Positions 22,095-30,110 of a DNA stretch of 59,168 bases are shown here, in pieces. The first letter of the stretch is position 1, and the number at the start of each line of letters is the position of its first letter. The notes beneath the pieces were generated by a model. It saw only the letters and a program-made list of their open reading frames with translations, was not told the DNA's origin and made no database searches. Location: positions 1 through 59,168 of IMG/VR virus record IMGVR_UViG_3300048837_000773, one strand, 5' to 3'. The DNA is from a virus. The position numbers and the translations under genes were made by a program.

Positions 22095-22127
22095 TTGACA
22101 ACGAGTGATATTATACGTACAATATCA
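22095..22127 (+). promoter_or_regulatory. Promoter TTGACA-17-TACAAT with overlapping operator
   Basis: TTGACA is at 22095-22100 and TACAAT at 22118-22123 with 17 bp between. A 22-bp near-palindrome (TGATATT at 22106-22112, AATATCA at 22121-22127, TACGTA in the centre, one unmatched pair) covers the spacer and the -10 box. The helicase/DUF3440 operon is therefore probably repressed by a dimeric regulator. Confidence 0.8.
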
Positions 22128-22171
22128 ATAAGGATTGAACAAGAACCAATCAAGAGCAGAAGGACTAAGAA

Positions 22172-22612
22172 ATGACCACCATCAGCATCCATCGCGACAG
22201 TTTCAGCCATTTCGATGGCGACACCTACACCGTGAACCTCGAGCGCAAGTTTGAGGGTTACGAGACCGGCGACCTGATCTGCTTTGTCCAGCCTTTCGGG
22301 AGCAATCTTCCGCTGATGCTGGAAATCGCTATTCGCAAAAATGGCGAGATGGCATTCCGGTCATGGGGGTGGAGCGGCAGGGGTAACCAGTACCTGCATA
22401 CCGAAGAGACTGCCGCGATTGACCCTGAGCGCCCGTTTACTCAACCCTTTATCCCGACGCCGGAGCAGATTGAGACAGTAAACGGTCTGTTCAGCGGGCG
22501 CATCACCTTCGAGGGACTACGGCTTAGTCCCGGCGCAAGCCTGCAGCGCGTCTGCCCGGTGGACGTACAGGCAGAGGAAGCGCGCGTGGGCAAAAATATT
22601 TTCTTGGCGTAA
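22172..22612 (+). CDS. Hypothetical protein, first of the second operon
   Basis: This 146-aa protein starts about 40 bases after the promoter. It is beta-rich with acidic and aromatic residues, typical of a small cytosolic phage protein. No family is recognised. Codon use here shifts slightly towards that of host genes compared with the early operon. Confidence 0.6.
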   Translation: MTTISIHRDSFSHFDGDTYTVNLERKFEGYETGDLICFVQPFGSNLPLMLEIAIRKNGEMAFRSWGWSGRGNQYLHTEETAAIDPERPFTQPFIPTPEQIETVNGLFSGRITFEGLRLSPGASLQRVCPVDVQAEEARVGKNIFLA

Positions 22613-22656
22613 AGCACAGCCGCGCCGGTCGAGCCAAAGGCCGGCAAGGAGGTCAC

Positions 22657-23358
22657 GTGGTAAAAGGTGGGAGGAGGGAAGGGGCAGGCCGACCGACCCT
22701 TGACGTAGAACGTCTGTATGTTACTCTGAGGCGGCCTCAGATCGAATGGCTGAAAGGCAAAGGGAACGCTTCAGAGGTTTTGCGGTCCCTGGTGGACCGC
22801 GCAATCGAGGAGGAGGGATCCGTGCACCTTTACGAAGTTGGCAAACCGTACACCGACCGAAAGCATTGGCCCGAACTGGCGCAGTATAACTACCGGTCCG
22901 GCGAACACGAGCTAATTCTGTTTTTCGACCGGCCCAGCTCCAAGGAGGTCCAGGCGGTGCGAAAAGATCCGTTTGAGCTGGCACTCTACACAGCAGGTAT
23001 GCAGATTGTGCTGCTTTATCGATTTGGCCAGGTAATCCCCTGGAGCGATGCGCCATACAGCATCCACCTTGTTCCACCCGAGCAGCGCACGCTGCCGTTG
23101 CCGACCGGGTCAGAAGAGCAGGCCTGGCTGCACGTGGTTCTGGTGGACGCGTCCAATGGTATTGTGCGTGCACTGCGCTCGCTAACAATGTCCGCGGAAT
23201 TCACCCAGGCGCTGCACCAGTCGATCCGCGCGCAGGCGGATATGCCGTTTACGCGCGCCAACTACAACGGCGAGCTGGAAGCGCTGTTCGCGGAGAACTC
23301 ATCTGCGGACCTGGCCAGTATGGCGCAGATCCGGTACACGAGTAATCAGGACCGATAA
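22657..23358 (+). CDS. RHH-domain hypothetical protein
   Basis: This 233-aa protein has a GTG start after AAGGAGGT. The N-terminus (GRREGAGRPTLDVERLYVTLRRPQIEWLKGKGNASEVLRSLVDRAIEE, by its strand-helix-helix order at residues 4-52) is a ribbon-helix-helix domain with a GAGRP hook. The remaining 180 residues form an unknown alpha/beta domain. It could regulate this operon, whose promoter carries a near-palindromic operator. The stop lies in a dispersed palindrome. Confidence 0.65.
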   Translation: MVKGGRREGAGRPTLDVERLYVTLRRPQIEWLKGKGNASEVLRSLVDRAIEEEGSVHLYEVGKPYTDRKHWPELAQYNYRSGEHELILFFDRPSSKEVQAVRKDPFELALYTAGMQIVLLYRFGQVIPWSDAPYSIHLVPPEQRTLPLPTGSEEQAWLHVVLVDASNGIVRALRSLTMSAEFTQALHQSIRAQADMPFTRANYNGELEALFAENSSADLASMAQIRYTSNQDR

Positions 23359-23371
23359 GAGCAATTATGAG
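23352..23371. repeat. Dispersed palindrome copy, imperfect right arm
   Basis: CCGATAA, a 6-nt spacer, then TTATGAG. It spans the stop of the RHH gene and the ATG of the next gene. Confidence 0.6.
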
Positions 23372-24020
23372 CATCCTCATCCGTCCACCCAAACCACCCG
23401 TCACGAACACCATCGCGGTCTTGACCTATACCGCGGACCTGGTGCAGGCGCGCCTGCCCGAGAAACATGAGGATTTCCGCGAGGTTGTGAAGGCGCGCGG
23501 TTATCACTGGAACGGCTGGAACCGCGTGTGGGAGAAGCACATCAATGGCCAGACCGGGCCATCGCTGCATCGCGCCGCGGAAGTTGGCCGGGCGCTGCTG
23601 GAAGCCGGTTTTATCGTTGATTTCCCCGACCAGGCTGTGTTGGACCTGGCCGTCTCGGGGGAGTGGGAGCCGGAGTGCCGGCGCTGGGTGCTGGCCGTGG
23701 TGAAAGGCGAGTATGCGGGTTGGTTCGCGCTCAAGTGGGCGCGCGATGAGGATTACTATACCCGCGCGCGCCGGCTTCCCGGATCGCGCTACAGCTCGCC
23801 CAATGTGGTGGTACCGCCAGATGCGTTCGCGGAGGTGCTGGATTTTGCCGAGGTACACGGGTTCCGGGTTGGCAAGGCGGCGATGGAGATTGCCGAGCAG
23901 GCGCGGGCCCGGGTGGACCAGGCGCTGCTGGTGGAGCTGAAGACGCCGGAGCCGAAACAGGCAGCGGCAGAGCCGGAAACCTACGAGGTTGCGGATGAAC
24001 TGCTTGACGAGCCTCTATAG
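23367..24020 (+). CDS. HARP-like helicase partner protein
   Basis: This 217-aa protein has the stretch FREVVKARGYHWNGWNRVWEK (about residues 35-55), followed by RAAEVGRALLEAGF. That recalls the HARP/annealing-helicase accessory domain that often precedes SNF2 ATPases. The C-terminus is acidic and Pro-rich and overlaps the helicase start by 26 bases. It is likely to guide the helicase to forked or single-stranded DNA; this is inference from pattern and neighbourhood. Confidence 0.5.
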   Translation: MSILIRPPKPPVTNTIAVLTYTADLVQARLPEKHEDFREVVKARGYHWNGWNRVWEKHINGQTGPSLHRAAEVGRALLEAGFIVDFPDQAVLDLAVSGEWEPECRRWVLAVVKGEYAGWFALKWARDEDYYTRARRLPGSRYSSPNVVVPPDAFAEVLDFAEVHGFRVGKAAMEIAEQARARVDQALLVELKTPEPKQAAAEPETYEVADELLDEPL

Positions 24021-25401
24021 CCACCAGCAGCGTGCGGTGGATAAGCTGGCCCGTTCGCGGGTGGGTGCGCTCATCATGGAGATGGGCACCGGCAAAACCC
24101 GCACGGCGATTGAGTTTATCCGCTTGCGCGAGCAGCGCACCAGCCGGGCAATCTGGTACTGCCCGGTCGCGTTGAAAGACACCATTGCCTATGAGATTGC
24201 CAAACATACCGATCTCAGACCGGACCAGGTACACGTTTTCGACGAGCACACCAGCCCGCGAAACCTGCCGCCGGCGCGTATCTATATCATCGGCATCGAG
24301 AGCATGTCATCTAGCAATCGGGTCATCCTGGCCGCGAACAAGCTTATTGACGAAAACAGCTTCGTTATCGTCGATGAAAGCAGCTACATCAAAGGCCACA
24401 ACGCGCTGCGCACGCGTCGAATTACGCGTCTGGCCGAGCGGGCGAAATATCGCATGATCCTGACCGGCACGCCGCTTTCGCAAGGCGTGGTGGATCTGTA
24501 CGCACAGATGAAGTTTCTCTCGCCGCAAATCCTCGGGTACAAATCGTTCTACTCATTTGCGCACAATCACCTGGAGTACAGCGAGAAATACCCCGGCATG
24601 ATCTTGCGGGCGCTGAATACAGACCTTCTCGCGGCCAAGATCCACCCATACAGCTACCAGGTGACAAAAGAAGAGTGCCTGGATCTACCGAAGAAGCTGA
24701 CCGATGAATTGTTTTTCTATCTCACGGAGGAGCAGCGAGAAGCCTACCAGCAGGCGAAAGACGAGATATTGGCCGAACTCGATTATGACCGGTTTGACTC
24801 GATCACGATCTTCCGCCTGTTTACCGCGCTGCAGCAGATCGTAAGCGGATTTTGGAACAAGGACGGCAAGCTGCTGGAATTTCCGCATCGCCGGTTGGAC
24901 ATGGTCGATGCGGCCATCGACTACCAGATCCCCACCGGGGATAAGGTCATTATCTGGACAAAATACGTCTACTCGCTCCAGCGGATCGTAGAGCGGCTGC
25001 GAGAACGCTTTGGCGCGGACGCCGTATCGCTGCTGTATGGCGACCAGTCGGGGGAGACGCGGAAGCGTGAGGTAGATCGCTGGCGGTCGGAGGCGCAATT
25101 CCTGGTATCCACCCAGTCCACCGGCGGGCACGGGTTCACGTTCAACGAGGCGTGCCACGTTATTTTCTACGAGAATGGATTTAAGTACAGCGAGCGGTTG
25201 CAGGCGGAAGACCGCTGTCACCGGATCGGGCAGACCATGCCGGTGACCTACATCGACATCCGTTCGAGCGGTGGCATCGATTACCGTATCCGGGATGCGC
25301 TGGCCAGGAAAGGGAATGTGGTCAACGAATTCCGGCAAAAGGTGGAGCGTATCAAAGACAAAAAGCGCGCGGAAGTGCGAAAGATGATCAAGGACCTATG
25401 A
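23995..25401 (+). CDS. SNF2-type superfamily 2 helicase/translocase
   Basis: This 468-aa protein has motif I MEMGTGKTRT (about residue 28), motif II VDESS, motif III LTGTP, motif V STQSTGGHGFTF and motif VI QAEDRCHRIGQ, the order and spellings of the SNF2 class. The ATG follows GAGG. It is a compact core without chromodomain-like extras. Its stop overlaps the next start (ATGA). It probably remodels DNA or protein-DNA complexes together with the HARP-like and DUF3440 proteins. Confidence 0.9.
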   Translation: MNCLTSLYSHQQRAVDKLARSRVGALIMEMGTGKTRTAIEFIRLREQRTSRAIWYCPVALKDTIAYEIAKHTDLRPDQVHVFDEHTSPRNLPPARIYIIGIESMSSSNRVILAANKLIDENSFVIVDESSYIKGHNALRTRRITRLAERAKYRMILTGTPLSQGVVDLYAQMKFLSPQILGYKSFYSFAHNHLEYSEKYPGMILRALNTDLLAAKIHPYSYQVTKEECLDLPKKLTDELFFYLTEEQREAYQQAKDEILAELDYDRFDSITIFRLFTALQQIVSGFWNKDGKLLEFPHRRLDMVDAAIDYQIPTGDKVIIWTKYVYSLQRIVERLRERFGADAVSLLYGDQSGETRKREVDRWRSEAQFLVSTQSTGGHGFTFNEACHVIFYENGFKYSERLQAEDRCHRIGQTMPVTYIDIRSSGGIDYRIRDALARKGNVVNEFRQKVERIKDKKRAEVRKMIKDL

Positions 25402-26786
25402 GCAAAACGTACCTGGATATGGACGTGCTTACAGCCGCCCGTGAACGCATACGATTTATTTTCGATCACTATGAAAAAATTGTGGTCTCCTACTCGGGCG
25501 GGAAGGATTCGACGGTGCTGCTGGAACTGGCCCGGCAAGAGGCCGAACGGCGCGGGCGGAAGATCTACGCACTATTTATCGACCCGGAAGCGCAGTACGC
25601 CGAAACCATCCGGCAAATTGAACACGCTATTCTGCATGATCCGGTCATTATTCCGATCTGGATCTGCATCCCGCTTTTATGGCGCAACGCGGTAAGCGTG
25701 TTTCAACCTCATTGGCGCTCCTGGGACCCGGAAGAGCGGGAGCGCTGGGTCCGACCTGTTCCGGAGCATGATTGCGTAATTGCCGATACAGCCGCGTTCC
25801 CGTTTTACGATGAGAACTACGGCATCGATGAGGTGGTGGAGGAAATCCCCGGCTGGCTGATCCAGCCCGGCGAGAACTATGCTTCGCTTGTTGGTATTCG
25901 CGCGGATGAGAGCTTCCACCGCTACACGGCAGTGAAAGGAAGGCGAAAGAAGAACTACCTGGAGCTGGGCGGTCGCAAAATCCACTGGTCCACCATACCA
26001 AACGAGAAGCGCCCGGAGATTGTCAATTTTTATCCGATCTTCGATTGGCACGTCTCAGACGTGTGGCGCTTCATTCACGATGCAGGCATACGCTACAACG
26101 GCATCTATGACCTGATGTACCTGGCGGGAGTGCCGATCATCGAGCAGCGCGTATGCCAGCCGTATGGCGACGAGCAGCGGCGAGGCCTGGACCAGTGGGC
26201 CAAGATTGAGCCGGAGACGTGGGCCGCGGCGCTGGAGCGGGTCTCGGGCGTGAACTACGGGGCGCGCTACTCGGGTGACAAAATGCTGGGGTATCATCGC
26301 GGCGTGGGATTGCCGGATGGTCACACGTGGAAAAGCTACACGTTTTTCCTGCTATCAACGCTTCCGGATGTTGTGCGCGAGCGCTACATGGCCAATTTTG
26401 CCATCGCGCTGGAGTGGTACGCGAAGAAACGATTTTTGGGGAGCGTGGCGGAACTGGCGGATGACGATACGCCCATTCCCAACCCAACCGAGTTCAACAT
26501 CCCGAGCTGGCGCAAGCTGGCTCTGTCCATCGCGAAAAATGATTTTTGGGGCAATACGCTGGATATTGGCGTGACGAAATATCCAATGCGCGATATCTAC
26601 GAGAGCGTAGAAGCGGACGGGCGGGTGAAGGTGCGCGTTTCGGTGCAACCGTACTATGATCTGTTCCGCGAGCAGTTCCAGGTGTACCAGGCGCGGGGAA
26701 TGGATGCGGTCCATATGGATTTTGAACACCCGACCGCGAAGGGCGCCGTTCGGGAGATGATCAAGAAACGCTACGAGGACCTATGA
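25398..26786 (+). CDS. DUF3440 PAPS-reductase-like protein (IbrA-like)
   Basis: This 462-aa protein has a PP-loop YSGGKDSTVLLELA (about residues 31-44) typical of PAPS reductase/DndC-type ATP pyrophosphatases, plus the long C-terminal extension of the DUF3440 group (IPSWRKLALSIAKNDFWG). In enterobacteria the IbrA protein has this architecture and pairs with IbrB, a ParB-like protein; the same pair is here, split by a GNAT. The substrate is unknown: sulfur transfer or nucleotide chemistry is possible. Start and stop both overlap neighbours by 4 bases. Confidence 0.85.
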   Translation: MSKTYLDMDVLTAARERIRFIFDHYEKIVVSYSGGKDSTVLLELARQEAERRGRKIYALFIDPEAQYAETIRQIEHAILHDPVIIPIWICIPLLWRNAVSVFQPHWRSWDPEERERWVRPVPEHDCVIADTAAFPFYDENYGIDEVVEEIPGWLIQPGENYASLVGIRADESFHRYTAVKGRRKKNYLELGGRKIHWSTIPNEKRPEIVNFYPIFDWHVSDVWRFIHDAGIRYNGIYDLMYLAGVPIIEQRVCQPYGDEQRRGLDQWAKIEPETWAAALERVSGVNYGARYSGDKMLGYHRGVGLPDGHTWKSYTFFLLSTLPDVVRERYMANFAIALEWYAKKRFLGSVAELADDDTPIPNPTEFNIPSWRKLALSIAKNDFWGNTLDIGVTKYPMRDIYESVEADGRVKVRVSVQPYYDLFREQFQVYQARGMDAVHMDFEHPTAKGAVREMIKKRYEDL

Positions 26787-27202
26787 ATATTCAAAAGTTT
26801 GACCACGACGAAGAGAACGAGTTTTTCTGGTCGAAAATGGGCCGCTTTTTTGCCTCGCCGAAAGTGCGCGCTTCGGTGGGCGGCTTTATGACGTCCGGGC
26901 CGGCGTTTACCTGGTGGGTGGCCTTCGACGATGGGGGCCAGGTGATGGGATTCTGCGCGGCCAAGCGCGAGCGGGGCGGGGAGCAGGTTTACCTGACCTA
27001 TGCGTACGTGCTGCCGGAGCATCGGGGAAAGGGCGTTTACACCGCGCTGTTCCACGCGCGGCAGGCGGACGTAGTCACATGGCCAGGGGTGAAACGGCTT
27101 CACTCTGTGGTCAACCTGCATTCCGAGCCGATTTTTCCGGAGAATGGGTTTGTGAAATGTGGCGAGCGGGGCAGTTTTACCATCATGGAGAAAATTTTAT
27201 GA
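26783..27202 (+). CDS. GNAT acetyltransferase
   Basis: This 139-aa protein has strand-helix order and the acetyl-CoA motif YVLPEHRGKGVYTALFHAR (about residues 73-91, R/Q-x-x-G-x-G/A form), then GVKRLHSVVNLHSEPIFPENGF, as in GNAT enzymes. It is coupled to the DUF3440 and ParB-like genes by 4-base overlaps. In phage modification clusters GNATs sometimes decorate DNA bases or host proteins; the target is not visible here. Confidence 0.8.
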   Translation: MNIQKFDHDEENEFFWSKMGRFFASPKVRASVGGFMTSGPAFTWWVAFDDGGQVMGFCAAKRERGGEQVYLTYAYVLPEHRGKGVYTALFHARQADVVTWPGVKRLHSVVNLHSEPIFPENGFVKCGERGSFTIMEKIL

Positions 27203-27852
27203 AACAGGAAAGCCTGTTTGAGGTTGGCAATGAGAAAATCGTAGAAATGGCGCGGGGGCTGTGCGAGGAGCTGGCCAGACTGCCAGAAGAGCAGCGCATC
27301 CCGACGCTGAACCAGGTGCGCGCCATGCTGCATCAGGTTAGCCCGTTCCGAGACGAGCCGGTAGACCTGGTGCAGTGGGTGCAGGCGGATGACGTGGAGG
27401 GCAATTCGTACAACCCAAACCGGGTCGCGCCGCCAGAAATGAAACTGCTGGCCCGTTCCGTGGCAATGGACGGCTATACTCAGCCGATTGTGGGTTGGTC
27501 CGTGAACAGCCACGTGGAAGTGGTAGATGGCTTCCACCGGGCGCGGGTAGGAAAGGAGATCGGCGAAGTGCGCCGGCGCGTGCGCGGGTACCTACCGGTG
27601 GTGATGATCAACGCCAGCCGGGAGGATGCAAAAGACCGCATGGCCGCGACGATCCGCCACAACCGCGCGCGTGGCGTGCATGGTGTGCTGCCGATGACAG
27701 ACATCGTCGCGGCGCTGTTGCGCGAAGGCTGGAGCGATGATGAGGTGGCCCGCGAACTGGGCATGGACGCAGATGAGGTGCTGCGGTTCAAGCAAAATAC
27801 GGGGTTACCGGAGCTGTTCAAAAATTCGGATTATGGGAGAGCGTGGGAATGA
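27199..27852 (+). CDS. ParB-like protein (IbrB-like)
   Basis: This 217-aa protein has a ParB/sulfiredoxin-type N-terminal domain after a short leader (ADDVEGNSYNPNRVAPPEMKLLARSVAMDGYTQPIVGW, by its usual order at about residues 60-97). The motif VEVVDGFHRARVGKE (GxHR) and an HTH region follow (MTDIVAALLREGWSDDEVARELGMDADEVLRFK). It is the partner expected beside an IbrA-like protein. It is unlikely to serve the distant parA, which has its own RHH partner. Confidence 0.85.
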   Translation: MKQESLFEVGNEKIVEMARGLCEELARLPEEQRIPTLNQVRAMLHQVSPFRDEPVDLVQWVQADDVEGNSYNPNRVAPPEMKLLARSVAMDGYTQPIVGWSVNSHVEVVDGFHRARVGKEIGEVRRRVRGYLPVVMINASREDAKDRMAATIRHNRARGVHGVLPMTDIVAALLREGWSDDEVARELGMDADEVLRFKQNTGLPELFKNSDYGRAWE

Positions 27853-28124
27853 AGGATAAATTTCAGGAAGCAATCAATGTATTAAATGAATACGCGAGGC
27901 TGACGATTAACCAATATTATTGTGGAGCAACGGGGTGGATGGCAATTGCCATTGAGGAAAAAGCCGTAAAGATCGCCATGATCACCGGCGAAGAGACAAG
28001 CGCTATTCTGAAGCGCTTCTCCGCGATCGCCCGGGAAGAAGCGCGTACAAGCACGGATATGTACGAAGATATTTTCTATGCTATGCTGGAGCGTGAGTTG
28101 ATGATCCGCGCTCGCGGAGAATGA
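27849..28124 (+). CDS. Small helical protein ending the DUF3440 operon
   Basis: This 91-aa protein has an ATG overlapping the previous stop (ATGA). It is helical (KFQEAINVLNEYARLTINQYY; ILKRFSAIAREEARTSTDMYEDIFYAMLE). No family is recognised; tight coupling suggests it works with the module. Confidence 0.6.
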   Translation: MKDKFQEAINVLNEYARLTINQYYCGATGWMAIAIEEKAVKIAMITGEETSAILKRFSAIAREEARTSTDMYEDIFYAMLERELMIRARGE

Positions 28125-28174
28125 TACCGGGTGATTATTCGGAGATTTACTTCATCACTGTTTGATAATGGCAC

Positions 28175-28210
28175 AAAACCGCCCAAGCTCCTCAAGCTCG
28201 GGCGGTTTGT
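28175..28210. terminator. Bidirectional terminator after the DUF3440 operon
   Basis: AACCGCCC (28177-28184) and GGGCGGTT (28200-28207), with a nested AAGCT repeat in the loop, have TTTGT on the plus side and TTTTG on the minus side. It ends the second operon and also a small minus-strand unit. Confidence 0.85.
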
Positions 28211-28224
28211 CTATTCGAAAACAG

Positions 28225-28305
28225 TTAGCGCATGTGGATCAGGGTTATTAGCCAGTCGAGGGTGCGCTTGTCCATACGGTCAAACCAAGAATAACAGCAG
28301 TACAT
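28225..28305 (-). CDS. Possible 26-aa peptide before a terminator
   Basis: On the minus strand an ATG (28305) follows GGAGG at 5-nt spacing and opens a 26-codon frame (starts MYCCYSWFDR, ends TLIHMR). It stops just before the bidirectional terminator. A strong ribosome site plus terminator supports a genuine tiny gene or a leader. It lies opposite the junction of the second and late operons. Confidence 0.35.
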   Translation of the reverse strand: MYCCYSWFDRMDKRTLDWLITLIHMR

Positions 28306-28394
28306 TGGATCCTCCATTTGTTTTTCTTGGTATAAAGAAACGCTTTCATCTGAAAAAGTTAATCAGTGAATCCAAAAATCTTTTCGCATATATG

Positions 28395-28414
28395 CCGATA
28401 AGGGGGATTATCTG
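28395..28414. repeat. Dispersed palindrome copy upstream of the late promoter
   Basis: CCGATAA, a 6-nt spacer, TTATCTG. It ends 21 bases before the -35 box of the late promoter. Confidence 0.65.
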
Positions 28415-28435
28415 TTCTGATGTAGGATAGAACAC

Positions 28436-28464
28436 TTGTCTTGCGAGTCGGTACGTGCTACACT
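28436..28464 (+). promoter_or_regulatory. Late promoter TTGTCT-17-TACACT
   Basis: TTGTCT is at 28436-28441 and TACACT at 28459-28464. Immediately downstream are inverted repeats: GGTAAT/ATTACC (28471-28476 and 28482-28487) and TAGGTTTACCTA (28501-28512), with TTACCTAAA twice. These may be activator or repressor sites for the morphogenesis operon. Confidence 0.6.
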
Positions 28465-28601
28465 ATAGGTGGTAATTTCCTATTACCTAAAAATCAATAG
28501 TAGGTTTACCTAAATTTGGATTTAGGCGGCGGTGGGGGATTACCTGCGGGCTGGGCGGGCCAGACCGCAAGAGCTTGCTTACTTGTTGGAGGAATTACCA
28601 T

Positions 28602-28958
28602 ATGGAAGAGCTGGTGATGCTGTTTGTTTCGCTGGTTGGCGTGGGGTCGCTGATCAGCATCGTGGTCAACATCCTTAAAACCAAGGGTTGGGTAAAAGAT
28701 GGGTCGGCGCCGTCCTGGGTGCTGGGGCTCAACCTGGTGGGGATGGTGACGCTGTTCATCCTTCAGACCTTTTTCCCGCAGGTGGACATCGGCAGCCTGG
28801 ACCAGGTGGCCGGTACCGTGGCGCAGATCCTGGCGCTGGTGTTCGGGCTGGTGCTTCAGTTGGGTTCTTCCAAACTGACCCACGCGGCCGTGAAAGGAAT
28901 GCCGCTAATTGGCAAGAGCTATACAGACGAGTTCCAGCGCGGCTATTCGTTGAAGTAG
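28602..28958 (+). CDS. Holin-like membrane protein
   Basis: This 118-aa protein starts at the ATG after GGAGGAATTACCAT. It has three hydrophobic segments (about 4-24, 46-63 and 75-95), with an amphipathic end (LTHAAVKGMPLIGKSYTDEFQRGYS). Size, helices and its place at the head of the late operon fit a phage holin. A second membrane protein follows. Confidence 0.65.
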   Translation: MEELVMLFVSLVGVGSLISIVVNILKTKGWVKDGSAPSWVLGLNLVGMVTLFILQTFFPQVDIGSLDQVAGTVAQILALVFGLVLQLGSSKLTHAAVKGMPLIGKSYTDEFQRGYSLK

Positions 28959-29028
28959 GCATTGCGCGCCGGCTGCACTGCGGGCTGGCAGCGCAGCCGG
29001 CGCTACTCCAGGGCTGGGGGTTAGCGGT

Positions 29029-29442
29029 ATGGATATTTGGGATGCGCTGGCTAAGTTGGGCGGGTTTACCGGTATCGCGGCGCTGGTGGTGGTCATCATC
29101 GATTGGTCATCGAAGCGCCAAAAGGCAAAAACCGACACGATGGGCGCCGTAGTGGACGGGGCGGGCGACCTGGTAGAACACTATCGCAAATTGGTGGGGG
29201 AGATGAACGATCAGTTGGGGGAGCTGCGCAAAATCCAGGAGCGGCATACGCAACAGATTAACAAGCTCAACCGGACTGTGACCCGGTTTGGCCAGCGCAT
29301 TGCGTATCTGACCGGCGGCATCCACCAGTTGATCCACCAGATTCAGACGATGGATGCCGAGCCGGTATGGAAACCGGATGAATGGTCTCCAGACGATGGG
29401 GAAGACGCCGGCCGCGAAACCCCCATGCCCCCGGGTGATTAA
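29029..29442 (+). CDS. Membrane-anchored coiled-coil protein (holin partner or spanin-like)
   Basis: This 137-aa protein has an N-terminal hydrophobic helix (about residues 10-26), then a long coiled coil (KAKTDTMGAVVDGAGDLVEHY; LVGEMNDQLGELRKIQERHTQ) and an acidic Pro-rich tail. It sits directly after the holin-like gene, so a lysis-regulating or envelope-spanning job is plausible. The start is preceded by TTAGCGGT. Confidence 0.6.
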   Translation: MDIWDALAKLGGFTGIAALVVVIIDWSSKRQKAKTDTMGAVVDGAGDLVEHYRKLVGEMNDQLGELRKIQERHTQQINKLNRTVTRFGQRIAYLTGGIHQLIHQIQTMDAEPVWKPDEWSPDDGEDAGRETPMPPGD

Positions 29443-29465
29443 AGAGCGGCTTCGCCGTTTCTTTA
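29441..29465 (+). terminator. Weak hairpin before terminase
   Basis: CGGC/GCCG with A-rich and T-rich flanks forms an imperfect stem ending in TTTCTTT. It may be an attenuator between lysis and packaging genes. Confidence 0.4.
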
Positions 29466-29504
29466 AAAGATAAAATTCCGAATCTTCCGATTTTCGGGGT
29501 GATC

Positions 29505-30110
29505 ATGGCGCAGCAGGATGATGAAAACACCGCGTTCCCGGCTTCGGCCGCGACGCCCGGCCAGGCAGACAGCCGGCGGGCGCGCCATGCGTTTTTACAG
29601 AATGCGAAGGACTGCCCGTGGCTGCAGGATTATCTGCAGCTGCGGCTGGAGGGTTGGGACTGGCGCAAGGCGGCCTACATTGCCTGGAAAGCCTCGCCGC
29701 TGGATGGGCGCGCGCCGAAGACACAGCAGGAGCTGGCTACGGATGTGCTTGGACTGCGGTCGGACCGGGCGATTCGGAATTGGATCGAGAAGGATCCGGC
29801 AATCGAAGAACGGGTGGCGCGGCTGCAGATCGAGCCGTTATTCCAGCACCGGCGGGATGTGATCAATACCTTGATCGAGTCGGCGAAAGCAGCCGGGCGC
29901 GAGGGAGCGGCTGACCGGAAACTATATTTCACCCTGACGGGAGACCTGAAAACCGGGAAGGGCGAGGGCGAAACCACTCCAGGCCGGCAAGCGCCTGGTT
30001 CTTCTCCGTTCGAGGGAGTGAGCGACGATGAGCTGGAGCGGATTATCCGAAACCTCCAGGCTGCTGTTGGCGACGCAGGCGCAGAGCCAGAATCCGAAGA
30101 ATCGGACTGA
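29505..30110 (+). CDS. terS: Terminase small subunit
   Basis: This 201-aa protein has a helical N-terminus with an HTH-like segment (TQQELATDVLGLRSDRAIRNWIEKDPAIEERV, about residues 72-103) and an acidic C-terminal tail, the usual layout of small terminases that recognise pac/cos DNA. It directly precedes and overlaps the large subunit (by 83 bases). The assignment rests mainly on position and HTH. Confidence 0.75.
   Translation: MAQQDDENTAFPASAATPGQADSRRARHAFLQNAKDCPWLQDYLQLRLEGWDWRKAAYIAWKASPLDGRAPKTQQELATDVLGLRSDRAIRNWIEKDPAIEERVARLQIEPLFQHRRDVINTLIESAKAAGREGAADRKLYFTLTGDLKTGKGEGETTPGRQAPGSSPFEGVSDDELERIIRNLQAAVGDAGAEPESEESD

Noticed and set aside
27199-27852. ParB partner of the parA gene
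   Set aside because: It is 17 kb away in another operon next to an IbrA-like gene, and parA already has an RHH partner beside it.
28131-28430. Plus-strand 99-aa frame after the DUF3440 operon
   Set aside because: It runs through a strong bidirectional terminator and a palindrome, has no ribosome site and no domain-like composition.
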